A stretch of DNA of 64,000 nucleotides from Bacteroidaceae bacterium (GCA_902362375.1 CABIVS010000008.1:274019-338018); one strand, 5' to 3'. Shown: positions 36,332 to 46,154, numbered from the stretch's first letter. The notes: a model not told the origin generated them from the sequence alone. A program made the numbers and translations.

Positions 36332-37753
36332 TTATTGCAACCAACGTGGATCCCCAACTTTTTTGGCTATAATAGTAGAACTTGACACTGCAAAATTCCC
36401 AGATGTAGGATTCGTAAATCCCGGATCTTCCTGAAATTCACTACCATCTGTACTTTGTTTATTAACATCGCCATCCACTTCCTCATAATATGCATTATTA
36501 GAGAATTGCTTATTACCGCTATTAAACAATTTTTGTACAGTACCACAGTGCTGAAAGATATTATTCATTACAGTAATAGTAACTTTACTATTTTTCATAC
36601 CTGAATAATTAGCAAAATTCTTACTATATGCAACATTATAAAAGGTGTTATTTAACAGCTTCACACTACTACTTGAGAAAAGAGAACTCAAATTAGTAGA
36701 TCCTGCAGCATTATTTGCATATTGGATAAAAAAGTTACCACCTTTAGATAAATCATAGAATGTAGAATTGGAAATCTCCAAATCATTGATACATCCACGT
36801 CCTCCATCTGCAAAACTTATAACTGGTTTCTTTGAATCTTGTGCAGTATTTAATTCTACAATACAATCTTTAATATACAATCCAGAAATAATATAATTCT
36901 TTCCTCCATTATAAACCAAGCTTCTAGCTATGCCCTTGATATTACATGATTGAATTACAATAGGCATTAACATTGGGTACCATTTTCCATCTACCAACGT
37001 TGATTCATCAGGAGTCTCACTCATTGTTAAAAAAGAGCCATACTGTGCAGCCTGATCAACACCTGTACAATCAAAATCAATATATTTAATTTTCAATCCG
37101 TATCTTGTTTTAATCAACCCATTCGTTCCCATTGTTACCTTAGGATGATGAATTTTATCTCCACGGAATGTAATCCAATAACCTGCAAAATCAAGTGGAC
37201 TATTTAACGTATAAGTACCATTAGCTTCCAAATCATATGCCATTTCAGCACCAGTATCCTGAATGGGATTAGCTGCAAACCATTCTGCAATGTCTGAACC
37301 ACTAGGGATTGTAGCTATTGTAGGTATCAAAGAAGACCACTGTGCTAAAGAACTTTCTTTCGCATCAGCGTTATTATATTCTACATTACCCAGTGATTTA
37401 ACTGCCACCTGATATTTTGTATCTTCTTTCATTTCAACTTCCAAAGAACAACCATCAACTGTTTTATCTAATACAGTTTCCGGATTCTCCGGATCGTCTA
37501 CTATTTGAAGCAATACTTGATATGCGCTAGCTCCTAATACAACAGGCCATTTTACTGTGAATGTTTTTTCATCAGCACTCTTTGAAAATGTAATACCATC
37601 TTCTGCAGGAGATAGCAATTGGGTATTACTTACTCCAGACGAAAAGGTTTCATTATTATCAAAACCTTTCGCACAAGAGGCAATGAAAAGAACCATGGGT
37701 AAGTACCATAGGTTTCTGACAACCCTCATTTTAATCTTCATCTTACTCTTCAT
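36332..37753 (-). CDS. Surface lipoprotein with Fn3-like and beta-helix (DUF4957/DUF5123-like) domains
   Basis: 473 residues. Signal with lipobox FIASC (Cys 27). Residues ~45-130 look like a fibronectin-III/SusE-like fold (ITFSKSADEKTFTVKWPVVL). From ~190 the sequence turns into a right-handed beta-helix (WITFRGDKIHHPKVTMG, then ISGLYIKDCIVELN, SNSTFYDLSKGGNFFIQYAN, LLNNTFYNVAYSKN), as in DUF4957/DUF5123 proteins that sit beside SusC/D in pectin loci. No catalytic residues are evident, so a surface glycan-binding role is likely. It is the first gene of the SusC/D operon, directly behind the promoter at 37774-37806. Confidence 0.78.
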   Translation of the reverse strand: MKSKMKIKMRVVRNLWYLPMVLFIASCAKGFDNNETFSSGVSNTQLLSPAEDGITFSKSADEKTFTVKWPVVLGASAYQVLLQIVDDPENPETVLDKTVDGCSLEVEMKEDTKYQVAVKSLGNVEYNNADAKESSLAQWSSLIPTIATIPSGSDIAEWFAANPIQDTGAEMAYDLEANGTYTLNSPLDFAGYWITFRGDKIHHPKVTMGTNGLIKTRYGLKIKYIDFDCTGVDQAAQYGSFLTMSETPDESTLVDGKWYPMLMPIVIQSCNIKGIARSLVYNGGKNYIISGLYIKDCIVELNTAQDSKKPVISFADGGRGCINDLEISNSTFYDLSKGGNFFIQYANNAAGSTNLSSLFSSSSVKLLNNTFYNVAYSKNFANYSGMKNSKVTITVMNNIFQHCGTVQKLFNSGNKQFSNNAYYEEVDGDVNKQSTDGSEFQEDPGFTNPTSGNFAVSSSTIIAKKVGDPRWLQ

Positions 37754-37773
37754 AGATTAAATTTTAATTTAAA

Positions 37774-37806
37774 CAAAAATAATATATTATATCTTCAAAA
37801 TCCAAA
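37774..37806 (-). promoter_or_regulatory. Promoter of the RG-II SusC/SusD operon
   Basis: On the minus strand, TTTG (37806-37803), a 21-nt spacer and TATTTTTG (37781-37774) match the Bacteroides consensus, 21 bp before the ATG at 37753. Confidence 0.78.
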
Positions 37807-37930
37807 AGTTCTTTTTAAGGAAAGACGTACAATCAAAAAATATGTAATCACTTAAAAGGATAAAAAATAGATTTTGCACTTTTTTCTCTCTCCTTGTAAT
37901 ATTAACTATATCATAATCATCCTCCTATCT

Positions 37931-38824
37931 TTACTGAAACACTTCTTTCAAATACTTAATATTCGTGCCATAATTCTTCTTCACGTTTCGTACATCATCC
38001 TTATCACGTGAACGTTCTACTACTAGCCATCCACTCCATCCCATCTTGTCCAAAGTCTTTTTCACCTTATTCATGTCCAATCGTTCATTAAAAGGTAGAG
38101 TCACTCCATCTGTATCCGTACAGTGAATCTGGCAAATATTCTTTTTCCCCAGAATTTTCAATTCCTTACATAAATCCCTTCCATTCTCCAATGCATTTTG
38201 AAATTTAAAATAGATCTTGATTCCCGGAGAATTAATTTCTTTCAGCAGTTTCACATCTCCTTTAGCATCCAGTTGAGTTTCAATGCCGATAACTACTCCT
38301 TCAGAAGCAGCCATATCTCCCATCTCCTTCAAACGTTTTATAACTTCAGTTCGAAGTGCCGGATTCTTTTCCCATCCAGTTTCGATTCCCCCCAAAGGAA
38401 GAAAAGCTACCTTAGTATTCATTACTTTCATTGCATGAAAGCAGTCTTGAACCAACTCTTTATAATTAGCACGTTCCAGAAAAGACTGCCCGTAGAAACC
38501 GGACATAGCAATGGAAGAAACCTCTAATTGATATTTTTGAGCAGTTTCACGAAACAGTTGCTGAAAATGAGGTTCCCGCAATTTGTTATCAAACATTTCT
38601 CTCTTGCCAAGGCCACCCATATCCAACTCAACGCCGTCACCATTCAATTCGTGTACCAATTGAAATGAACCGATTTTCTGACGCTTCAAAATCATCCAGT
38701 CACATACAGCTATTTTATAACGTTGTTCCTTTTGCTGCGATCCGGCAATCGCTAATAGAGGGAAACACTCTGCAAGTATTAATATCCAAAGGATATGTTT
38801 GAATAAATTTCTTCTTATTTTCAT
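37931..38824 (-). CDS. Exported sugar phosphate isomerase/epimerase-like TIM barrel
   Basis: 297 residues with an N-terminal signal peptide (about 1-28, AIAGSQQ). The body is an AP-endonuclease-2/xylose-isomerase-like barrel: IGSFQLVHELNGDGVELDMG, VSSIAMSGFYGQSF, KVAFLPLGGIETGWEKNP, GVVIGIETQLDAKGD, CQIHCTDTDGVTLPFN and GWSGWLVVERSRD. The E-x-Q and H-x-T-D positions are metal-ligand type. Most family members are cytosolic, and exported versions occur in Bacteroides PULs with unknown substrates. It stands alone between the two loci, downstream-facing to the SusC/D operon. Function not assignable. Confidence 0.75.
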   Translation of the reverse strand: MKIRRNLFKHILWILILAECFPLLAIAGSQQKEQRYKIAVCDWMILKRQKIGSFQLVHELNGDGVELDMGGLGKREMFDNKLREPHFQQLFRETAQKYQLEVSSIAMSGFYGQSFLERANYKELVQDCFHAMKVMNTKVAFLPLGGIETGWEKNPALRTEVIKRLKEMGDMAASEGVVIGIETQLDAKGDVKLLKEINSPGIKIYFKFQNALENGRDLCKELKILGKKNICQIHCTDTDGVTLPFNERLDMNKVKKTLDKMGWSGWLVVERSRDKDDVRNVKKNYGTNIKYLKEVFQ

Positions 38825-38936
38825 CTTATTGCCTACAATTTACATAGTAGACGTATGAAAGAGATTTTTGTAATCACCTATAAAACAGAGAATAACTATA
38901 AATGTGGCAGAATGTGGCCTAATGAAAATAAGATAA

Positions 38937-38985
38937 TGACGGTATCCGGAAGAAATAGTGACGCTATCATAGCCGGATACCGTCA
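38937..38985. other. Long-stem hairpin in the 294-bp inter-locus gap
   Basis: TGACGGTATCCGG (38937-38949) pairs perfectly with CCGGATACCGTCA (38973-38985), leaving a 23-nt loop. There is no T-run on either side, so it is not a classical terminator. It marks the boundary between the RG-II and N-glycan loci. Confidence 0.5.
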
Positions 38986-39051
38986 CTATCCCGAGCATAT
39001 GGCGTCGCTATTTTCCGAGAAGTAATAATAAAAGTAAATGTAAAAAAAATA

Positions 39052-39080
39052 GGCTGCCGGACCATAAAAGTCCGACAGCC
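39052..39080 (-). terminator. Terminator of the MFS-GH130-GH92 operon
   Basis: GGCTGCCGGAC (39052-39062) pairs with GTCCGACAGCC (39070-39080), one mismatch. The minus strand continues into TATTTTTTTT. It lies 39 bp after the GH92 stop. Confidence 0.9.
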
Positions 39081-39118
39081 CTGTCAACCCAAAAACGATA
39101 CCTATGAAACACTGTGTG

Positions 39119-41392
39119 TTATTTCAATTCAAATTTTAAATATTTGCCGTGAACAAGTTCATCATGTGTGATATGATATTTATTGAACTTTTTGCCATTC
39201 AGCAGTACCTTATCAATATATAAAGTTCCTGGTTGAGTGCGATTAGCTTCAATAATTAACTCTTTCTCTTTATACCATTTCGGATCTAACCGAATCGTTA
39301 CCTTATTAAAAACCGGAGTCGTCAATGTGTATTCAGGCAGTCCGGGACAATCAGGATAAAAACCAATCATATTGAAAATAGCCCAAGAAGACATCGTTCC
39401 CGTATCATCGTTTCCCGGGATACCATCAGGTTTGGTAGTAAAGTACTTGTCTATTAAACGTTGCGTCTCTTTCTGTGTACGCCATTCTTCACCTTTAAAG
39501 TATGAGAATAAATGGGCATAAGCAATATCCGGTTCATTTGCCGGGTCATAAAGCCCTTCGTCAAAAACCATTTGTAGCTTATCAATAAAAGGTTTCTTCC
39601 CACCCATTAGTTTTGCCAGACCATACACATCATGTGGCACATAGAATGTATAATTCCAGGAATTACCTTCATGGAAACCGGGATTCGGTTCAAAGTTCTC
39701 TCCTTGTCTCGGATTGAACGGACTGTAAAATGTTCCATCAGGAAGAATCGGACGGAAAGTACCAAATTCTTTGCTATAATAATGTTTATATCCTAAAGAA
39801 CGCTTGTAGAACATCTCTGCATCTTTCTTTTTGCCTAAAGCCTCTGCAAAACGGGATAGTGCAAAATCGGCAATATAATATTCCAATGCATGAGATACAG
39901 AATTGTCATACTGTTCGCGAAGGGGCACATATCCCTTGGACATATAATCATCATTATCGGGACGCATCAAGTTTTCCGCTCCCGGTAACGTAGCAGACTT
40001 GTACATTGCTTCATAAGCCAGATCAACATCAAAATCACGCAAACCTTTCATCCAGGTATCTACAATCACCGGAATACTCGGGTCACCTTCCATTGTCAAT
40101 GTTTCCCTGCCATATAACTCCCACTTAGGCAACCATCCATGTTCACGATACATATCAAGCATTGTACGTACCATTTCCATCTGACGTTCCGGATAAACCA
40201 AAGTCAACAATTGATGAACATTGCGGTAAGTATCCCAAAGAGAAAAGACAGTATAGCGATCTCCTTTTGTTGTCAGAATCTTATCACTTTCCATTGCCGG
40301 ATATTCTCCGTTTACATCCTGCAAAATATTAGGATGAATCAGCAAATGGTAAAGTGCTGTATAAAATACAGTCTTTTGAGCATCCGTACCACCTTCTACA
40401 GTTATACGTGATAAGTCATCATTCCATTTGGAGCGTGCTTCAGCATGAATCTGCTCGAAATTCTTTCCAGCCTGTTCACGATTCAGATTCAACCGGGCAT
40501 TTTCTATACTTACAAAAGAAACTCCCATTTGTACTTCTACCTGTTCACCTTCTTCTGTGTCGAAGGAGAAATAAGTACCGATGTCATCTCCTGCTATTTC
40601 TTTTCCGTAGCGAGTATAAAGTTTATATTTTCCCTGATCCGGATCCCATTCAGCCTCAACACCCGTCATCGCACGTTGTTTCTTCCAATACCCTGTTGCA
40701 GAAGGGCTCTTTTTAACTCGTAATACAAAGTAAATAGGAAATACAGCTTGAGGGTTATAACAGAATGTACCAAGCAATTTGACTCCTTCCACCTCACAAT
40801 CGCTTACACGACGAAGCATGGCACCACTCTCATTCGTTAATCCTTCACCTAAATTCAACAATATATGACTTTTTCCTTTTGGAAAAGTAAAACGGGCAAT
40901 GCCGGTACGCGGAGTAGCCGAGACTTCCGTTTTTACATTATATTTAGTCAGATAATTAGAATAATAACCCGGTGAAGCCTGTTCATCCTTATACTTACTA
41001 CCATATTCTTTATAATCCACATTCAATTCTCCGGTAGTAGGCATCAGCAATAAAGAACCTAATTCCGGACAACCGACTCCACTCAAATTCACATGAGCAT
41101 ATCCGGTAAAGAAACAGTTTGTATATTCATAAGGCGTAGACCACCACCGGGCGTCTTTATCATAGGTATTTTCAGAAGATCCCATCACATTGAAAGGAAC
41201 CACAGACATCATACCATTCGGACAAATCGCTCCGGGATTGGTAGTCCCGAAATTAGTAGTTCCGATAAAAGGATCTACATAATCTATCAAAAGACTTTTA
41301 TCCGTATTTTTTAGGGGAGGGCTTCCCCCTTCCCCCGCATAAGCGGAAAGAAGGGAAAAAGCAAGTGTGTAAGTTAATATAATACGTTTCAT
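39119..41392 (-). CDS. GH92 exo-alpha-mannosidase
   Basis: 757 residues with a signal peptide (1-19, SAYAG). Hallmarks of the calcium-dependent inverting GH92 family: YVDPFIGTTNFGTTNPGA near 38, VFSLWDTYRN near 384, EGNSWNYTFYVPHDVYGL, and GIPGNDDTGTMSSWAIFNMI near 660, which holds the catalytic and Ca2+-linked residues. It removes alpha-mannose from N-glycan antennae or core in the periplasm, producing Man-GlcNAc for the GH130 encoded 7 bp upstream. Last gene of the operon. Linkage specificity cannot be decided by sequence alone. Confidence 0.93.
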   Translation of the reverse strand: MKRIILTYTLAFSLLSAYAGEGGSPPLKNTDKSLLIDYVDPFIGTTNFGTTNPGAICPNGMMSVVPFNVMGSSENTYDKDARWWSTPYEYTNCFFTGYAHVNLSGVGCPELGSLLLMPTTGELNVDYKEYGSKYKDEQASPGYYSNYLTKYNVKTEVSATPRTGIARFTFPKGKSHILLNLGEGLTNESGAMLRRVSDCEVEGVKLLGTFCYNPQAVFPIYFVLRVKKSPSATGYWKKQRAMTGVEAEWDPDQGKYKLYTRYGKEIAGDDIGTYFSFDTEEGEQVEVQMGVSFVSIENARLNLNREQAGKNFEQIHAEARSKWNDDLSRITVEGGTDAQKTVFYTALYHLLIHPNILQDVNGEYPAMESDKILTTKGDRYTVFSLWDTYRNVHQLLTLVYPERQMEMVRTMLDMYREHGWLPKWELYGRETLTMEGDPSIPVIVDTWMKGLRDFDVDLAYEAMYKSATLPGAENLMRPDNDDYMSKGYVPLREQYDNSVSHALEYYIADFALSRFAEALGKKKDAEMFYKRSLGYKHYYSKEFGTFRPILPDGTFYSPFNPRQGENFEPNPGFHEGNSWNYTFYVPHDVYGLAKLMGGKKPFIDKLQMVFDEGLYDPANEPDIAYAHLFSYFKGEEWRTQKETQRLIDKYFTTKPDGIPGNDDTGTMSSWAIFNMIGFYPDCPGLPEYTLTTPVFNKVTIRLDPKWYKEKELIIEANRTQPGTLYIDKVLLNGKKFNKYHITHDELVHGKYLKFELK

Positions 41393-41399
41393 ATCTTAA

Positions 41400-42368
41400 T
41401 TAAATGATACTCGTTCGTTTAGTAAAATCGATAATCTCTTTTATATATCCGAAAGCCATACCTACCACCGTATCTGCTGCACCATAATAAACAGCCACAC
41501 GTTCACCATCCTGCAAAGCAGCACAAGGGAATACCACATTGGGAACATCACCTTGAAGTTCATAAGGAGCAGCCGGACCAATCAGGTATTCACGTGTACG
41601 GTAAAGGACTTTTTCCGGATGATCTTTATCTAGTATAGCAGCTCCCATAGCATAACGGAAACCGTTGCAGGTAGTAATAACGCCATGATAAAACAGCAAC
41701 CAGCCTTCGTCAGTGAGGAAAGGCACTGATCCTGCACCAATCTTCGTACACTGCCAAGCACTTTCCGGGAAAGGAGTCACTTTCATTACACAGCGATGTT
41801 CACCCCAATATTTCATATCCGGGCTATAACTGATATATATATCACCGAACGGAGTATGTCCATTGTCACTCGGGCGACTTAACATCGCATACTTGCCATC
41901 AATTTTCTGTGGGAAAAGTACGCCATTACGGTTGAAGGGCAGGAATGCATTCTCACATTGGAAAAATTCCTTAAAGTCAAAAGTGTATGCAATACCAATT
42001 GTAGGACCATGATAACCATTGCACCAAGTCACCCAATAGCGATCTTCAATCCATGTAACACGGGGATCATATTTATATTCCGACTCAATCATTTCTGTAT
42101 TACCAGCCTTAAACTGGATAGGTTCATGATTGATATCCCAATGAATACCATCCTTACTGAAACCTGTGAAGATATTCATTTGCACCGCTTTGTTATCACA
42201 ACGGAATACACCGGCAAAACCATCCTCAAAAGGAACAACAGCACTATTGAATATACTATTAGATGAAGGAATATGATAACGTCCGATAACCGGATTTTGT
42301 GAGTAACGCCACATAACGTCCGTACATCCGACAGGACGATCTTCCCAAGGAATTTGAATTTTATTCAT
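41400..42368 (-). CDS. GH130 beta-1,4-mannosyl-N-acetylglucosamine phosphorylase
   Basis: 322 residues with no signal peptide, hence cytoplasmic. It is a five-bladed propeller with the GH130 proton donor Asp in YKYDPRVTW (D101), then [38 protein letters not shown] and [15 protein letters not shown]. It phosphorolyses Man-beta-1,4-GlcNAc, the N-glycan core disaccharide, to mannose-1-phosphate and GlcNAc. The B. thetaiotaomicron homologue (BT1033, from memory) was characterised with this activity. It sits 20 bp after the MFS transporter gene and 7 bp before GH92, forming a compact import and cleavage operon. Confidence 0.9.
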   Translation of the reverse strand: MNKIQIPWEDRPVGCTDVMWRYSQNPVIGRYHIPSSNSIFNSAVVPFEDGFAGVFRCDNKAVQMNIFTGFSKDGIHWDINHEPIQFKAGNTEMIESEYKYDPRVTWIEDRYWVTWCNGYHGPTIGIAYTFDFKEFFQCENAFLPFNRNGVLFPQKIDGKYAMLSRPSDNGHTPFGDIYISYSPDMKYWGEHRCVMKVTPFPESAWQCTKIGAGSVPFLTDEGWLLFYHGVITTCNGFRYAMGAAILDKDHPEKVLYRTREYLIGPAAPYELQGDVPNVVFPCAALQDGERVAVYYGAADTVVGMAFGYIKEIIDFTKRTSII

Positions 42369-42388
42369 AATCGTTATTTTTTATATTA

Positions 42389-43714
42389 TTATTTTTTTGA
42401 ATCATCATACGTGAAAGGGATGAAATAAGTAATCAGGAAAGCTGGAATAGTTGCAATTAATACATAAATAAAGAAATTTCGATACCCAAGCAAGTCGCTA
42501 AGATAACCGCTCACCATTCCCGGAAGCATCACTCCCAGGTTCATGATCCCTGAAGCAAATGCATAATGCGACATTTGATGTTTTCCAGGAGCAATCTGTT
42601 GCATCATAAACAACGTCAGTCCGACAAAACCAAAACCATAACCAAAATATTCCATTGTTATACAAGTTCCGATTAGATATACATTAGTAGGCTGTGCAAC
42701 TGCCAAAAAAGTATAGGCTACGAACGGAAGATTAAAAATACAACAGAGAGTGAATAGTGTCTTTTTCAGTCCGAACTTAGAGACATAAATTCCTGCCAAC
42801 AATGAACCTAGAACGAAAGCTGCAGAACCAAAGATACCATTCAGCGTACCGATCTCGGTTAATGACAATCCTAAACCACCTACATCTCTTGAAGCACGCA
42901 AAAACAGCGGAGCTATTTTCATGATAAATCCTTCTGCCAGTCGATACAAGATAATAAAAGCGATGTAATAGAAAATATGTTTCTTAGTAAAGAAATTCCC
43001 TATTACTACTATCAATTCTTTTTTTATTTCCGAAGTCGTCTTTTTAGTTGTTACGGGCACTTGTGTAGAAGGCAAGATTCTGATATGATAAATACCGATC
43101 AGTACCATTATTGCAGCAATCACGCCGAAAATAATCATCCATGCAGATGAATATGCCCCTTTATTAGCATCTATTGAAGCACCTTCTATCGCTCCAAAAT
43201 GTTCTGCCAATGCTCCTGCCATAGCAACCAATCCTCCATTAGCGACCAATTTGGCTACATTATAAAAAGCGCCTTGCACTCCGATATATTTTGCCTGATC
43301 TTCTTTGTTCAATTCAGCCATATATACACCATCACAAGCAATATCGTGTGTGGCTCCACTAAAAGCTATCACTGCCATCGTAGAGATACTTATAGCGAAA
43401 AAATAATCGAAGAACAAAGAAAAGGCTACTACTCCAAACAGTACACCGCTCAACAATTCTGTAATTAATACGAAGAATTTTTTCGTTTTATACATTTCAA
43501 GAAAAGGGCTCCACAAGAACTTCAATGTCCAAGGCATCATAATTAGAGAAGTCCAGAATGCAATTTGCGTATCCGAAATTCCCAGATCCTTAAACATGAA
43601 AACGGAAACCAAATTAATAGCAATAAAGGGAAGTCCCATTGCAAAATAAGCGGTAGGCACCCAGCAAGCCGGGCTAATAGTGTTTCGTTGAGAAGCAGTT
43701 TTATTCTGTTGCAT
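42389..43714 (-). CDS. MFS sugar transporter (probable Man-GlcNAc importer)
   Basis: 441 residues with about twelve hydrophobic segments and a central cytoplasmic loop (QVPVTTKKTTSEIKKEL near residues 220-235). MFS traits include FWTSLIMMPWTLKFLWSPFLEMYKT (loop 2-3) and a symmetrical second half starting FYYIAFIILYRLAEGF. The N-terminus is soluble and polar, so there is no cleaved signal. It lies 20 bp upstream of the phosphorylase gene, so it probably carries the Man-GlcNAc disaccharide across the inner membrane. Substrate is inferred from the operon only; homology to AmpG-like muropeptide carriers is possible. Confidence 0.85.
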   Translation of the reverse strand: MQQNKTASQRNTISPACWVPTAYFAMGLPFIAINLVSVFMFKDLGISDTQIAFWTSLIMMPWTLKFLWSPFLEMYKTKKFFVLITELLSGVLFGVVAFSLFFDYFFAISISTMAVIAFSGATHDIACDGVYMAELNKEDQAKYIGVQGAFYNVAKLVANGGLVAMAGALAEHFGAIEGASIDANKGAYSSAWMIIFGVIAAIMVLIGIYHIRILPSTQVPVTTKKTTSEIKKELIVVIGNFFTKKHIFYYIAFIILYRLAEGFIMKIAPLFLRASRDVGGLGLSLTEIGTLNGIFGSAAFVLGSLLAGIYVSKFGLKKTLFTLCCIFNLPFVAYTFLAVAQPTNVYLIGTCITMEYFGYGFGFVGLTLFMMQQIAPGKHQMSHYAFASGIMNLGVMLPGMVSGYLSDLLGYRNFFIYVLIATIPAFLITYFIPFTYDDSKK

Positions 43715-43723
43715 AAATCATAG

Positions 43724-43764
43724 TATATAGATGAAAAAATCCATTTTTCTAACCCATCTATATA
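43724..43764 (-). other. Long AT-rich hairpin in the MFS leader
   Basis: TATATAGATG (43724-43733) pairs with CATCTATATA (43755-43764), with an inner AAAAAT/ATTTTT stem. It lies 10 bp before the MFS start codon and may influence translation or mark an operator. Confidence 0.5.
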
Positions 43765-43777
43765 TAATACAACTAAA

Positions 43778-43805
43778 AGGGGGAAACTACTAACGTCTCC
43801 CCCCT
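43778..43805 (-). terminator. Terminator-like hairpin after GH163
   Basis: The minus strand GGGGGAGAC pairs with GTTTCCCCC with one mismatch, followed by TTTT. It lies between the GH163 stop and the MFS gene and may be partial, leaving some read-through. Confidence 0.65.
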
Positions 43806-43812
43806 ACTTTTT

Positions 43813-45996
43813 TTATTTTATTATCACTTCGTCTATAAAGAACCACGAAGGATGTCCTACACCGTAATGCCAAGTCGGGCATTCTTTCGTCCCGGTAACT
43901 TCTACTTTTACATAACGAGCTTTTACCGGTTCAACTGACTCTGCCTTGACTCCACGGAATTTCACCTCCCCCGTACGCTCTTCCGGCAAATCAATCGTTT
44001 TCCAATGTGTATAATGCTCACCATCATCAGTATACGAATAAACCACCTTTAAAGGGAAAAGAATCCATGCCCCTATTTGATGAAGAAAATCCGTTTCCAC
44101 ACTATGTATTTCTTTCGTTTCACCTAAATCTATAACAAATGCACCATCCGTTCCTTCCCAACCAATCCAACTATCAACAAAGGTTGCTCCACCAAACAAA
44201 CCGTCAACCAATGCAGTCTTTCCTAACGCTGCATATTTTCCGGTAGGGGGAGTTATATAAGTAACCTTTGCTCCCAAAGCCAGACTATTCTCCTTTTGTG
44301 GCATGTAACGTTCCCGATACAATTTACAGTAGTCTATCGGTGAATTGGAACGCTCATTCAAGGTAGGGACTTGAAACTCTTTCACACGTTCCTCAAAAAG
44401 ATCCAACTTCTTATTTATATCTGCCAGGTCTTTTTCAGTCTCTGTCCGTGCGATCTCCAGTTCTGAATACTGAATTGGCAGACGCGCCCGTTGAACTCGC
44501 TTCAAGAAATCCGGCTCTGTTGCGACAGCCTTTTCGGCCAAATCAAATAAATGATTATAACGACGCATCAAAGCAGGCTTCAACATGCCATATTTATGTG
44601 ATACAGGAGAATCATAAATCCATAATCTCTGTCCGCTACCTATTAATGCACCTTCCATAACCTTTATGTATTGATAAAGATGTGGCGCAGCTTCACCATA
44701 ATATCCATGTAGGAAATGTTGCATCAAAGAATCTACATTAGCTTCGGGATTCCACATTAACTTCGATACTAAATAGGCACGAAGTTCGGCAAAATCTCCT
44801 CCCCTGCTCCCCGCTATTTGAGAGAAATGCATAGTGGCATGATTCTTCTTGAAAAGACGGATATTATCCTGTAAAATATGGAAGTTAGGAAAAGGGGCCA
44901 GATAATTATCAAAATTAATACCATAATCCCATACGAAAATATTATTGGTTATTTTAGACCATCCCTCCATGGCTTTCACAAATTCCTTTCCCGAAGCATT
45001 CTCTGTCAAGGTTACCTCACGATCGCAGTCAATATCACACAACATAATATTCACATTCGGCAAAGGCTTCACATGCTTCGGTGGATTCATCGTATACAGA
45101 TAAGCCAATGTAGAAAACTCCTTATCCGGAAAACGAGCTGCCAACTTATTCAGAAAAGTAATCACACTTCCCGATAGTGCCCCTTCATAATCATCAATTG
45201 CCTTACAATCATCACAGGTGCAATTCGTATAATTACCATCATTCTGACTAACGGACATGATATGTTTATCGGGATTAGCTTTGAAAATAGAGTCAACACG
45301 TTGAGCTACAATCTCAAAAACTTCCGGATTACTCAAACACCACTGACTGGCTTTTCCCGGATGACGTTTTCCTTTAAAATAAGAATAATACTCCGGATGT
45401 TCTTTCCCATAAACAGATGAAGGCAGAAGCTTGTCAAAGGTATGTACCCAATAACCGGCAGCAAACACTTCATTGGGTTCCTCTAAACGATTCCACCACT
45501 TATAAATAGAATCTGTACGGATGGCATAACATTGTGTCTGACGATAACGAAAGGCCGGGTTTTCGACTTTATTAATCAAGGGCAAGGTCACCGTCTTTTG
45601 AGGAGTAAAAGAATATTCATTCTCTCCCCAATAATCGACTCCCAGATATTGTTCCAACAAAGTGACAACTCCATATACAACTCCTTTTTCTTTTCCTGAT
45701 ATCCTTAAAATACCATTTTGAGTAGAAATAGAGAAACCATCTTCCGTCACTGTTTGAGGAGTTTGACCGCCAATCAGTATATCTCCTTTTCGAGGCGTTT
45801 TATCATATTCAATAGGAAGCCTGCTTTTCGAAATATGATAGAGAAAATGTTGTAAGAGCTCCGCTGATGTCTTACTATTTGGCATTTTGTCCTGCACAAT
45901 GATACGAGCATTACTCTTGCCATCTTTTACTAGTGTTATTTGTGCTGAAACAGTACTACATACCATCAGCAAAACAGATAATAACCAATGTTTCAT
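43813..45996 (-). CDS. GH163 (DUF4838) endo-beta-N-acetylglucosaminidase-like enzyme with F5/8C domain
   Basis: 727 residues with a signal peptide (1-18, STVSAQ). An N-terminal GH20b-like alpha/beta domain (about 20-130, KTSAELLQHFLYHISKSRLP, then DILIGGQTP) leads into the DUF4838 TIM barrel: CLSNPEVFEIVAQRVDS, SVSQNDGNYTNCTCDDC, FSTLAYLYTMNPPKHV, FVWDYGINFDNYLAPFPN and GSRGGDFAELRAYLVSKLMW. The C-terminal ~150 residues are a discoidin/CBM32-like domain (DSWIGWEGTDGAFVIDLGET, then ARYVKVEVTG). Characterised GH163 members are endo-beta-GlcNAcases on complex N-glycans. It has a soluble signal peptide, so probably periplasmic. It lies between hairpins on both sides, so it may be monocistronic. 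Confidence 0.85.
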   Translation of the reverse strand: MKHWLLSVLLMVCSTVSAQITLVKDGKSNARIIVQDKMPNSKTSAELLQHFLYHISKSRLPIEYDKTPRKGDILIGGQTPQTVTEDGFSISTQNGILRISGKEKGVVYGVVTLLEQYLGVDYWGENEYSFTPQKTVTLPLINKVENPAFRYRQTQCYAIRTDSIYKWWNRLEEPNEVFAAGYWVHTFDKLLPSSVYGKEHPEYYSYFKGKRHPGKASQWCLSNPEVFEIVAQRVDSIFKANPDKHIMSVSQNDGNYTNCTCDDCKAIDDYEGALSGSVITFLNKLAARFPDKEFSTLAYLYTMNPPKHVKPLPNVNIMLCDIDCDREVTLTENASGKEFVKAMEGWSKITNNIFVWDYGINFDNYLAPFPNFHILQDNIRLFKKNHATMHFSQIAGSRGGDFAELRAYLVSKLMWNPEANVDSLMQHFLHGYYGEAAPHLYQYIKVMEGALIGSGQRLWIYDSPVSHKYGMLKPALMRRYNHLFDLAEKAVATEPDFLKRVQRARLPIQYSELEIARTETEKDLADINKKLDLFEERVKEFQVPTLNERSNSPIDYCKLYRERYMPQKENSLALGAKVTYITPPTGKYAALGKTALVDGLFGGATFVDSWIGWEGTDGAFVIDLGETKEIHSVETDFLHQIGAWILFPLKVVYSYTDDGEHYTHWKTIDLPEERTGEVKFRGVKAESVEPVKARYVKVEVTGTKECPTWHYGVGHPSWFFIDEVIIK

Positions 45997-46092
45997 GTTT
46001 GTTAGAAATTAAGTTTATACGAGTATTTATTATAAATACAGTTCAGAAGAATAAAGTTCTAATAATTTATGAATACTTTAACATATAAAAAA

Positions 46093-46122
46093 AAGGATAT
46101 GCCCTAAACTGGACACATCCTT
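46093..46122 (-). terminator. Terminator of the minus SusC-SusD-GH18-LamG cassette
   Basis: AAGGATATG (46093-46101) pairs with CACATCCTT (46114-46122), one wobble. The minus strand continues TTTTTTTT. It lies just beyond the stop at 46155. Confidence 0.8.
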
Positions 46123-46154
46123 CTCTTTTATATAAATTATTTACCTAGTACATT

